Shown: piece after piece, positions 23,432-33,293 of the stretch | Numbering within the stretch: the first letter of the stretch is position 1 | Layout: the number at the start of each line of letters is the position of its first letter | Assembly: GCF_000003855.2 (NCBI RefSeq) | Contig: NW_003101678.1 | Coordinates: forward strand, 2,457,245 to 2,521,244 | DNA length: 64,000 nucleotides | DNA from: Blastomyces gilchristii SLH14081 | Taxonomy: Eukaryota > Ascomycota > Eurotiomycetes > Onygenales > Ajellomycetaceae | Direction: 5' to 3' | Position numbers and translations under genes: made by a program | Notes under the pieces: generated by a model | The model's database searches: none | Told to the model about the DNA's origin: nothing | The model's input: the letters and a program-made list of their open reading frames with translations, nothing else

Positions 23432-23815
23432 ACTAACTAGTTAACCTAACTTACCTACCACCCCCGCGAAGTTAGCGGCTTACTTTAGTTATCATCGCAG
23501 CCTCGATTCCATCCAGACTGCTCGACATTGGCAACCACAGGGCGTCGAGGGGCAGTCATCATCCATGGATGCTAGTATATCCATTTGTCAAGATGGTGCA
23601 GATGACGCCTTCGCATTAAAGTCTCCCGAGAAAGGTAGATCAGCCTTTTGTGGGGGAAGTCTAACGGACAGAGGGGTAAGTTGGAGGTTATATCCGATAT
23701 ATCTAAAGTCATGGCATTTCTTTATTGTCGATGCTTTCCTTCCAACCGTCGCTGTCGCAAGCTTTCGTAAGCGGAATCCGATCTAGTTAGTTAACTTTAA
23801 CTAATTATAAATCCG
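23432..23815. other. Unrecognised 0.4 kb segment with flanking inverted A/T motifs
   Basis: Left edge AACTAACTAGTTAACCTAAC, right edge CTAGTTAGTTAACTTTAACT; the right edge read on the other strand resembles the left. The interior has normal GC and one 73-codon open stretch (23565-23786 plus) with no recognised family. It could be a degenerate non-autonomous DNA element or simply promoter DNA of the next gene. Confidence 0.3.
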
Positions 23816-23826
23816 TTTATAAATCC
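23806..23826 (+). promoter_or_regulatory. Twin TATAAATCC motifs upstream of flavoprotein gene
   Basis: TATAAATCC occurs at 23806-23814 and again at 23818-23826, 158-170 bp before the ATG at 23984 and about 300 bp before the alternative ATG at 24128. The tandem arrangement and TATA core suggest the basal promoter. Assignment is by position only. Confidence 0.4.
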
Positions 23827-23983
23827 AGCTTGAGAACGAGGTGGTGGTAGTATCTCATGGTGTCTATCCAGTATCGTCCTCCATGTACCCATACTATACA
23901 ACAAGGCCATCAAAGTCAAATATATTTGCATGCCACAACAATTGCGGCGGTTGTCTCTAACTGGTGCTTCTCAGCACTGACTG

Positions 23984-26182
23984 ATGGAAAACATATTCAT
24001 CATCTTGACACGTGTTATCGCCCTTGCCCTGGTGAACTCTTCGAAGGCGCTCGGATACACATTCAATTCAAATATTTCTATACTAGCACAGCTCTCTCCA
24101 GCATATTCGAAATCTCCGATTGATCCCATGTCTTTCGTCATCGCAGGGAGCGTGCCATGGCACGAGGGCGAAAAGAAAATGCACAAATTGATGCATAGCC
24201 CGGAAAAATATAACCCCACTACTCCCTATCTCAGTCCTGGCGCGGCATATCTCATTCAGAAATCGCCGCTAATCGCTCTAGGCATCACGGACACTCAGGG
24301 ACGCCCATGGACGACTATATGGGGTGGAGAAACTGGCTTCGCCGGACCAGTAGCGGAGTCTATAATCGGGATCAGGAATTTTGTCGATAAGACATATGAC
24401 CCTGTCGTGGAAACGCTATATGGTGGTAAGAGCAATGGTGAGGTTGTTAAGGAGGAGGGAAAGGGCCGGTTGATGTCTGGGCTATCTCTAGATATGGAGA
24501 CTAGGAAAAGGGTGAAGTTGATGGGGAGAATGGTTGCAGGAAATCTAGCAGGCTTGGAGGCTACGGATCCCGATAAGCAGGGAAACGAACCTCTACATGC
24601 TGGCCAAGCCCAGCTTGTTGTTAAAATTGAGCAGAGTATCGGTGAGTCCCTTCTGTTCCGCTATTCCTATTCCCCTAGAGCAGAAACAACCCTTTTCGAA
24701 TATAGGTTGCAACTCTATCTCAGCGGAGAACAGTATAGGGCATGGGTGTTATTTTTTGACGGTTTCCTAGCTATCTTCGCTGCAGCCTCGTTTCGTAACG
24801 GCCACGCAAAATGCACATTGATTATCTAACTAGAATTGACAGGAAATTGCCCGAAATATATCAACCGAAAGCAAATCACCCCAGTTGTGCCAAACCCAAA
24901 GTTGATATCTGACTCACCACAGCTTCCCCCTGAGGCTATCGAACTTCTCAGCCAGGCCGACACCCTCTTCATATCATCATCCTATGAAGAATCTATGGGT
25001 ACCAACATTCGCGGGGGCGCACCAGGGTTCGTCCGTGTAGTCTCTAATGGTATTAACGGAGCTGTAATAGCCTACCCGGAATACTCCGGAAATCGCCTCT
25101 ACCAAACATTAGGCAACTTACAAATGACTCCACTTGCAGGATATGTGTTCCCTGGCTTTGAAAACGGCAACGTTCTCTACCTCACCGGGAAAACAGAAAT
25201 TCTGGTTAGGAAGGCTGCAGCGGCTCTCCTTCCTAGGTCCAATCTAGCCGTCAAAGTCATAGTAACAAGCGCGAGATATGTTGAAAATGGCCTTGCATTT
25301 CGAGGACAGCCGGGTCAGCCGTCTCCATATAACCCGCCGGTACGGTACCTAACCACTGAAAAGGTGGCGCCATCCATTCAGGTGCCAGACGAGAATTCTA
25401 CGACGGCGACGGTCATCAAAAAAGATATCATAACGCCTTCCATTGGTCGATTCCGATTCAAAGTCTCCGATCCCTCACAGGTGGGGAAATGGACTCCCGG
25501 GCAGTACGCAACGCTTTCGTTCGCTGGTGAACTTGATATGGGATATAGCCATATGAAAGATGACGACCCCACGAGCATCAACGACGATTATATCCGCACC
25601 TTCACCGTATCATCATATCCAGGGAGGGGTATTTCTGACGACGAGTTTGAAATTACAGTGAGGAAACACGGCGCCACCACAAGGCACTTGTTCCAGTCAA
25701 ACGAGCGGAGTGGAGTTGAAGTGCTACTTAAGGGGTACGCCGGCGATTTCAGGTTCAAAGCCAATACCGAGGGTGAAAACGCGTCTCTTCCTTATATTGC
25801 TGGTGGGATAGGGATTACTCCTCTCATCGCGCAACTTCCAGGAATAGATATACACCGACTACGACTTTTCTGGTCTGTTTCCGTTCAAGATCTAGGCCTC
25901 GTGCTGGCCACATTCAAACTGTTCCCTGAACTTCCCAAATCTACCGTTCTCTTCATCACCGGCTCGCAGTCAACGGAGAGACCCCTAACAGAGGACGAGA
26001 AAACTAATTTAACAGCTATAAACGATTCTGGGGTACAGTTCCATTACCGGCGAATGGAGGCAGGTGATCTGGATGTTCCAGGGGCGGAGGAGTGGTATCT
26101 TTGTGCGGGCACGAGTTTGAAGGCTTCAGTGCTGAACTGGCTTGTGGGGAAGAAAATTGTTTATGAAGATTTCGGCTACTGA
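23984..26182 (+). CDS. PNPOx-like / ferredoxin-NADP reductase-like FAD oxidoreductase
   Basis: Two exons, 23984-24641 and 24843-26182, joined over a 201 bp intron. The donor is G|GTGAGT, the branch CTAAC at about 24824-24830 and the acceptor GACAG; the junction codon is Gly220. The joined frame is 665 aa. Domains: a pyridoxamine-phosphate-oxidase-like FMN split barrel (about 58-290; VPWHEGE start, GRPWTTIWGG, later NIRGGAPGFVRVV); an FR-type FAD-binding domain (about 405-520; RTFTVSSYPG at 471-480); and a reductase NAD(P) domain (about 535-655; AGGIGITPL at 539-547, ending in YLCAG). No 2Fe-2S centre follows. The expected role is NAD(P)H-dependent flavin electron transfer; the substrate is unknown. 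The first 48 residues are hydrophobic and not typical of the family. The ATG at 24128 (MSFVIAGSVPWHEG) gives 617 aa and may be the real start. Confidence 0.88.
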
Positions 26183-26685
26183 GTTTTTGATATGCCCACA
26201 CTTGCACTGTTTGATATTTTATTAATTTGCCCACATCGTTAGTTGCCCTTGATCTGGCACATGATGATATTGATCATAATGAGACCTAGAATATATTACA
26301 TGTATATGCGTAACATCATCAACTTCAAGGATTATATTATATATATATATATACTTAGACATTTTTGAGTAAATTAATCATTGTTGCTCGTGGAAGAAAC
26401 CCTTACAAGCCACAATCCATCCAGGGGTTACCGGCGGGATGACGCGCCACGCCTTCTGCCTTCAAGCCGAACATGGCTTTTATTTATATCCACTACTAGT
26501 TACTACAGTTCCAACCGCCTACAAGAAGCTCCCAGAGCTCACAGCACCACGAATTAAACAGAACCAAAATTCCCAAGCAGTTCACTTACTCAAACGGAAT
26601 CGTGTATTAAATCTCCAATTCCCTCATCCTATTTCCCTCTTCTCTTGATTATCCAGCGTGGACGACATCATTAATTGTTCCCGCC
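26183..26685. other. Intergenic spacer with (TA)n microsatellite
   Basis: 500 bp between two plus-strand genes. It contains an AT-rich 3' region for the flavoprotein gene with a (TA)n run at about 26335-26353, then CT-rich DNA (26600-26680) just before the RING gene, a usual fungal core-promoter feature. No gene seen. Confidence 0.6.
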
Positions 26686-27695
26686 ATGTCGTACGAAGGT
26701 ATGAACATTAATCCTCTCCGCCACTTACGTGCAAAACTACTCCAAGCAATGGAGATATCCATTCTATCCCATTCGTTCTTCCTCCAAAAAGCGAGATCAA
26801 AGAACTGACCCACCCCACAGTCGAACATTCCACCACCCCCTCCAGCGCCAACAGCAATGATATCCGCAACCCCCGCGCCACACCCCGCCGACCCGACCTC
26901 TCCTCCTTCTTTGCAACCCTACAAGAAATCACACCGAACCCCAGCGAGATCCGCACGCGGCCATATGCTGTACCCGTGCCAGGCGACATCAGCGCCGCGT
27001 ACAGATCGCTCGCGGAGGCGCTGAATGTCATGCGCCATCAAACGGGGGATGACGGGTTCCCGGTCCATGACGGGCGTGATGAGGGGCTGCGGGATGTCGC
27101 GGAAGACGGAGATGCGACGGGGGGAGAGGGGCTGTTGTCGAGCATGATTGGGCTTTTGTTGCGGGAGGCGGAGGCGCCGCCGAGGGAGGTGGAGGGGGTG
27201 GGGGAGGCGTTTTGCGATGGTATGTTGTTTAATTTTTGTTGATTATTATTTTACATATGTTATTCACGATCTAACGGTACAACTACAACTACAACTTGAC
27301 GTTTTGCCATGGTGCCAATTGCGCTATTTTGCAGCACTTCCACTGCTCTATTACCATCTTAGCTTTGCTAACCCACATCATACACACCAGCCCTCGAGCG
27401 CGTCCCGACCTCCAGCCTGAAACCCACGCAGGCCTGTCCAATCTGTAGCAACCCTTTCCTCGACGATCCATATCCGCTCGTCGTCCGTCTCCCCTGCCAC
27501 ACCTCCCACCTCTTCGATCTCGAATGCGTACGGCCTTGGCTCCGATTACGCGGGACGTGTCCGCTTGACCGGGCTGATTTTGGCAAGAAGGAGCGCGAGC
27601 GCGAGCGCGAGAGGATCGAGCGATTGATGAAGAGGGGAAGCGGGAATAGGGCTGGTGATGATGAAGAGGAGGAATGGGATGGGATGTATGGATGA
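26686..27695 (+). CDS. RING-type zinc-finger protein (three exons)
   Basis: Exons 26686-26698, 26821-27219 and 27391-27695. Intron 1 has a GTATGA donor, CTGAC branch and CCACAG acceptor; intron 2 has GTATGT, CTAAC and ACACCAG. The frames join cleanly to 238 aa (MSYE-V...). Residues 1-137 are Pro/Ser-rich then amphipathic, with no domain recognised. A RING finger occupies 153-197: CPIC, then LPCHTSHLFDLECVRPWL and TCPLD. The last usual metal ligand (Cys) reads Asp197, so the finger may be atypical. A basic/acidic coiled segment follows (KKERERERERIERL, then GDDEEEEWDGMYG stop). RING proteins with this CxxH...C-x-x-PWL pattern usually act as ubiquitin E3 ligases; substrate and location are unknown. 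The short first exon places the ATG in a good context (CCGCCATGT). Confidence 0.85.
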
Positions 27696-28287
27696 GCATT
27701 GGTGTGCCGGGTTGCTCTCTCTCGTGGAGATGACAAGGGGCAGTAGACGTGTTTCCCCGCTCCTCTCTCTCCCTTGTCTGATATCTTTCATGGCGAAGGG
27801 ATGGAAGAATGGAGAGTGGCTACTATTTACCATTTGCTTCGTCTTGGATTTGAATGTCAATTTGGGAATGAATGCATGCATGGAGTTAATGTTTTCCTCT
27901 TGATGGAGTCGGATTTGACCTTTTTTTTCAGTGTATCGTGCCTAGTGATCATTCAGCTTTCCTTCCTCTATTCAACATTTATTCATGCTAACCACATGCG
28001 TTGTATGGAGCGCGTGTGGTAAATTATATTCTCTTACACGCATCTAAATTTTGGAAGAGGAAGATCATCTCTGGATATATCCGGACTACCCGCTAAGAAG
28101 AAAAGAAATAAAATGCTCCGCCCATCCAGAGCCACCCATAAAATGCGCCAGAAACCATGCCCCACGAAAAATAATCCAATATAAACTCCTCCATTTTCCA
28201 GTCAAAGTATTCATTCCATCGTAATCAGAAGCAGATCCAATCCTTCCCACAAAGGTCCTTTGTCAAAGCGGTAGCTCAAACGGCATT
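27696..28287. other. Convergent intergenic region
   Basis: About 590 bp between the stop codons of the RING gene (plus) and the ataxin-10-domain gene (minus), so it holds both 3' UTRs. Open stretches here are low-complexity shadows. No RNA gene recognised. Confidence 0.6.
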
Positions 28288-31252
28288 TTATGTATTCGAA
28301 GACGACACGTCAGCATCCGCAGTTGCCTGCGCATCCTTCTTCGTCCGAATCGCCAGCTTCCCTTCATTGATCACGGCCTCATATCCCCCTTTCTCTAAAA
28401 CTCCACCCTCATCACTAACAACCTCCCGCGCTTCCAGCTCCTCAATCACCCGTTGATTTTCCCGATTACCCTCAAGCAAAAACTTGAGACACAGCACCGC
28501 ATGTTCCTTGATGTACGGGTTATGCGCATCGAAATTAGTGCAGGCCAGAATAGTCTCCAAACCCCCGTACTTGCGGATCTGGTTCTGGACTTCCGGACAT
28601 TGCCATACGAGCGAGGAGAGGACGAGAACTACCAGTTTCTTCAAATTACGCCACTCGAAGTCGGACGGATCGTCGTTGCCTAGGGGCGGGGAATGGGCTC
28701 TAGATCCCGCACTGACAGTTGTGGCATCGGTCGGTTCCTGATCGTTCGTGTCGTATGGTCGCTCAACCGCAACAGGAACGTTGCTTGCACCTTGCGTTGC
28801 TGATGTATCTTTTGGTGGTTGGGCTGCAACACGTGAAGCTGCAGTGCCGGCGGAGTTGAGGGAGTTCAATGAACCTTTAGGGATACTCGCCTCCAACTCT
28901 TTAAGAAGGGTGGTCAAGTCGTACACAATCTCCCACTGGACGAGAAGGTTTTTCCACCCAGTGTTCTCTGTAAGGACAGCGAAGAATTCCAGAAACTGGT
29001 ATACACCTTCATACACACGTTCCATGTCCCAGAGGTTGAGTGGGAAGTCCTCAGGGCGTGCATGTCCCGCACGGATTTGACCCTGTAGGTAAATTAGAGC
29101 GCAGGTTTCTGGGATAATGTTACCGCGGAAAATTGTAAAAATGTAGCGAACGGTCAGCACATCGACCTTGGTGACTGGGACAGAACTTCTGCCAGTCGGT
29201 GTCTCTGTCGTCGAGGTAATATTGGGAGGTGAATACTTGCCCCGGAAGATGTGCGTGAGGATTTTAATTACTACAGCTTGGGCGGGCGAGATAATGTCCT
29301 TCGCTTGACCGAAATCCGAATAAGCATGGGACATTAGGCCATTCTTAAGCACGGCGTCCATGATTTGTACCATCATCTTGAAGTAAAATTCCTCGTCTGG
29401 AAGGTCCCAGGCAGCAATGAAAATCAATAGTTCGCGGAGAAGGTTTCGGCCTGTCTCCTGAGCAAGAAGAATATGGCACCGGACAGCCTGCATATTTTTA
29501 TTTCCCGATCTTTCTCCGCCCTTTAGGCCGAAACTGTCAACAATGCCGGCTTGGATAATCATGGGCAGAGCCTCGATTTCCGCAGGGCCTAGAACGAGAG
29601 GAATATCTGTGAGTAAGCCACGTTGCTGGTCCCCAGGCCGACCTCTATAATCGTCATCATCATCCTCGTCGTCTTCCTCCTCATCGACGCTGCCGTCGAC
29701 ACCAGCCTCTAGGCTACGCGAGTCGTCATCTGGTGGCATACCATTACCATCCACCGACTCGTAATGTAGCCCCGCGTTGGCCATGATCGGCGAGGACTCT
29801 TGCAGCCTAGCCATTAGCTCATCCTTCGCTTCCTGTAATGTCTCTGCTGCTGACTGCGGGGATCGTGACATCGTGGTGTCTTGGGCGGTAACTGGGGCGT
29901 CGACCGCCGCTATGGCACCGTATTCATCTAAATCCGGCAAGTCGGTCCAACACGTTCGTGGATAACCCGTCGTGGCACTCCGATCGATGCTAATAATCGC
30001 TTTCTTCCGAGTTGGTTCTTCTTCGCCGAGGGCGAGGGCGCTCCCATCTTCACGTAATCGGTCTTTCAAATCTGCCCAGCCTTCCATTTTGGCTGGTATA
30101 ATCGCAGTAAGCGCAGCACGGATTTCTGTAGCTCGTTCTGGATCCTTACCCATCTCCTGGATTTCCTTCAGATTCCGTCCCAGTAGCTTCTCCATATGAT
30201 CCTTCACGTTGGCTAGCAGCATCATAGCCGCTTCTTCCTTCGACGACGCCGGTTCTCGAGGGAAAGTAGAAATCGTTTCCAGCAACATATCCTCCGCGTT
30301 TTGGTCGTAGATCGTTCGCAAGGGTGGACTGACAATTCGTTCTCCCGCTCGAACAACTGGCGCTACTCCCTGTGGAGGTGAGTTGCCAGTATCCAGCGGT
30401 TCCATGGGTGTTATTATACTTGACTCGCCATTCTGATGATAACCGAAGAGATCTAGCCACAACACAAGTTTCCGATGCTCGTTATGCATGATAAAATTAT
30501 GGAGGAACTGGAGGCAAGTGATTAGCAACCGTTTGTAGAGACTGACAACTTTTTGCCATCTTTCTTCATTTCTGGCGTTGCTCTCGCCATCGTAACCCCT
30601 AGCAGTAACCCTGACACATGTGTCAATAAGTAACAAGATTCTTTGATCAAAACCCTTCTCAGCAGCGAGATTTTGAGCTTTCTTTGTCGTGGCAAGTAGA
30701 TTGCGTGCAATCGTACAGAGATCGTTCAGCCGTTCAATATCCTTTACCAGAGAAAAGTAGTTATATGCTATGAGGTTGGAGGAGGACTCTTCGCAGTTTC
30801 CGGGAGCTGCCAAAGATTGTGATTCGAGAACGGGGATAGCTTTGCTCAACACGTCGGTGAGGCCTTGCCATATCGCCGGTGAAAAGCCCAGATTCTGTCT
30901 ATGGGAAAGTTAGCAACTCCGATGCTGCTGCTTTTCTTACAAAGCAAATTTAAAAATAGAGACGAAACCCCCGCGTCGTCAGCCATTGTCCAACCTTGGA
31001 GAGGCGGCAATTGAGGGGCATGTGGGACAGGGCCTCGTACCTGACTTCGCTTTCCTGATGGCTCTTATACAGAATCTGCTTCCCAGAAAGCAGCAGATGT
31101 TCTAACCGTTTATCATCAATCATACCCCGAGTCTCATAGTGAGTCAATGTGCCCGCAAGGACGACCTTTAACAGTAGCTCAGCAGGGGTACACTTTGGCC
31201 CGCCATGGGCTGTAGGTCGCTCCGCAGTCTCGGGACTTTGGGGTGTTGACAT
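28288..31252 (-). CDS. CTR86/ataxin-10 domain protein
   Basis: Two exons: 31252-31041 and 30898-28288. The 142 bp intron has a GTACGA donor, CTAAC branch and CCATAG acceptor and is phase 2 (junction Arg71, SEVR|QNLGF). The product is 940 aa. The N-terminal 400 residues are helical, consistent with an armadillo-like fold. An acidic tract (DEEEDDEDDDDD) lies near 475-490. The C-terminal ataxin-10 domain spans about 822-897 and includes NLKKLVVLVLSSLVWQCPEV and the signature NPYIKEHAVLCLKFLLEGN. This domain is found in fungal CTR86 (copper transport protein 86 family) and in human ataxin-10; the biochemical role in fungi is unsettled. The first exon is needed for a correct start: without it the frame begins inside the protein. 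The ATG lies only about 200 bp from the repeat block. Confidence 0.9.
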
Positions 31253-31449
31253 TTTAGGAGGTCTGCAGGAGGAGCTATATACTCAAAGGTACAGTAAGGA
31301 TCCTAGCTGCAAACTACCCAAGGTATATCAAAACCAGATGAAGGGAAAAGGAGACTAAAAGGCAATCGAGCGTTGTTTGACGTGTACTAATAAATTATTA
31401 CCAAATGGGGACTGCATTTTGTGGTCTTGGCAGGTGAGGAACTAAGTTC
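31253..31449. other. Short promoter region at right edge of gene island
   Basis: About 200 bp of normal-composition DNA between the ataxin-10-domain gene and the first decayed gypsy sequence. It must contain that gene's core promoter. No distinct TATA box on the minus strand was seen. Confidence 0.5.
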
Positions 31450-31823
31450 TTCCGTTTGCCGTCTTAATCTGTGAAGATTTCATCTGAATATCATCTGCAG
31501 TGATTACATATTCTAGGAAATTAATCTGATAAGCACTGAAGTTGCACTTTACAAGCTTAACATACAGTTCTGCCTTATCTAAGGCCTTTAACATACTTTA
31601 CATATACTCAGTGTGTTCTTTCTTCTTCATAGAGTACATCATCACATCATTCAGATATATTATTATGAAGATATTCAAATATATATAAAGTGTTTTATTA
31701 ATGAAAGACTGAAATACTGCAGAGATATTAGTCAAATTAAAAGACATCACTAGATATTCAAATAATCTCAGTACAGTTCTAAAGACAGTCTTTCATTCAT
31801 TCTCAGACTGTATTTAAAGCTGT
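31450..31823 (-). mobile_element. Gypsy-B element G4, RT fragment left of LINE3
   Basis: Minus-strand RT of a second gypsy family: in translation KTVF-T-LRLFEYLVMSF, YLNDVMMYSMKKKEHTEYMK (catalytic YLDDV region) and KCNFSAYQINFLEYVI. It continues on the far side of LINE3 at 46466. The homologous plus-strand fragment at 60395-60662 matches it. The boundary with unique DNA at about 31450 is approximate. Confidence 0.75.
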
Positions 31824-31851
31824 ATTATTATTATTATTCTTCAATTATAGA

Positions 31852-32357
31852 TAGACTGATCATGTGACCGTGTCTGAGACCAGAACCAGATTTTTTGATA
31901 GTCTCATTACCAATTTGACTAATCTCATTACACAGTTTTAACATTAGATAGTAGTTTCATACTGTCTCAGTGAGACTTACTGTCTACTCTTATCACATTT
32001 TTCAAATGAGATCATGATTTTCACTTCTCAATTTAAATTATTTTTATTGCTTTAAATGACTTTAAATCTCATTTGAGTGTTACCAAAAAGTGTTACTTTT
32101 TAAAAAATTAAAAATAGTCTAAAAAAAACCTTAAAATGTCTAAAAATAGTAACTTTATACTAAGAATGAAACTAAATGAAATCAAATGAGATTACTTTCT
32201 CATTTTTTTCAAGTCATGATTTCATTTTAAGATCTGATATATAGTCACTTTACATGTTTTTTTAATAGTCAGTCTCAGTGAGATTCACATCAAGAAATGT
32301 ATGAGATCAGATTAAATGAGATTAAACATGAAATTCATAATCTCAGTGATCAGTCTA
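31852..32357 (-). mobile_element. 506 bp MITE copy M1 (hAT-like)
   Basis: Bounded by TAGACTGATCA and its inverse TGATCAGTCTA, flanked by the 8 bp duplication ATTATAGA (31844-31851 and 32358-32365). The target is the 3' UTR of LINE3; LINE4 (52410) has the uninterrupted site. No coding capacity. M2 (43373-43878) is the same length and the same sequence in opposite orientation. An 8 bp duplication with short TIRs points to hAT-type transposition. Confidence 0.85.
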
Positions 32358-33009
32358 ATTATAGATGTATACAGTCAGAGACTATAATATCTATCTGAGA
32401 ACTAAAAGTTCTCAGGGTGTTTCCTATATCTATAAAGTTAACTATTATACATTCATCAATTTCAGATATATAAAATCAGAAAATTTCAGCTTAGAATATA
32501 AAAACTGTTTATAAATTACAGTATTTTAACATCTTCTGATACTTTGAAATCATTTGATATGATAAAAGAAAAGAGAACACAGTCTTAAAGATAGACACAT
32601 TAAATAGATAGATAGAAAAGAATAGAAAGAAAAAAGTAAAGTAAAATAATAAGACACTGTAATGAAACAAATTATTGAAAGATAGTATATAGCTGTTTTA
32701 ACAGACTATATCTGATTAATTTCCTCCTCTTCATATTTAAATATTTCTGAATTCAGTCATTTTCTTGTAGCTGCTTAAGTTTCTGATAGAAAGTCTATTA
32801 AGTATTTAATTCCTGTCTCAGTTGAGAATAAGAATCTTATATTTAATTAATTTAGATCATACTTCTCTTTCAATCTAACTCTGAGACTATTGTATAATGC
32901 ACAGTGCATTACAATATACTCAGAATTCTCATTTATATTGCAGAATGAGCATTTTATTGAATCAAATCTATCATTAAATCTTTATATATAAGATTTGAAA
33001 TAGTCATGT

Positions 33010-33280
33010 TGTGGCGGGCTGCGCCCGATCAATTATATAGACTATTTCATTACACTCCATAGATTCTTCCATTCCCGATCGCCGATCCGCGGCCGCTACG
33101 AACACGCGCATATTCTTCCACTCTGAAGCTCCACCGCGTACACCACCACATACACATATAAATATTCATCTCAATCACTGATTCTCACACTTCCTCTTTC
33201 TTTCCTTCTTTAACATTTTTATCTTTGTTATATAAGACCTATCAATATTATACTGATCTATTCAGTGTAAGCCTCTTACA
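33010..33280 (+). repeat. 5' LTR of G3
   Basis: 271 bp, TGTGGCGGGCTGCGCC to GGCCTCTTACA-type end. About 43 bp shorter than the G1 LTR because it has only one U3 GC-rich unit. It keeps many CpG sites that are mutated in the right LTR. TATAAATA at about 33156-33163; presumed transcript start AACATTTTTAT at 33212-33222. Confidence 0.92.
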
Positions 33281-33282
33281 CT

Positions 33283-33293
33283 ATAAAAATGTT
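33283..33293 (+). other. G3 primer-binding site (self-priming type)
   Basis: ATAAAAATGTT, two bases after the 5' LTR. It is the exact reverse complement of AACATTTTTAT in the same LTR (33212-33222). Compared with G1, both partners have changed at the same pair (C-G in G1, A-T in G3), preserving pairing. Confidence 0.65.

Noticed and set aside
27289..27881. Overlapping minus-strand ORFs of 111-136 codons.
   Set aside because: Arg/Ser-rich shadows of the RING gene exon 3 and its 3' UTR.
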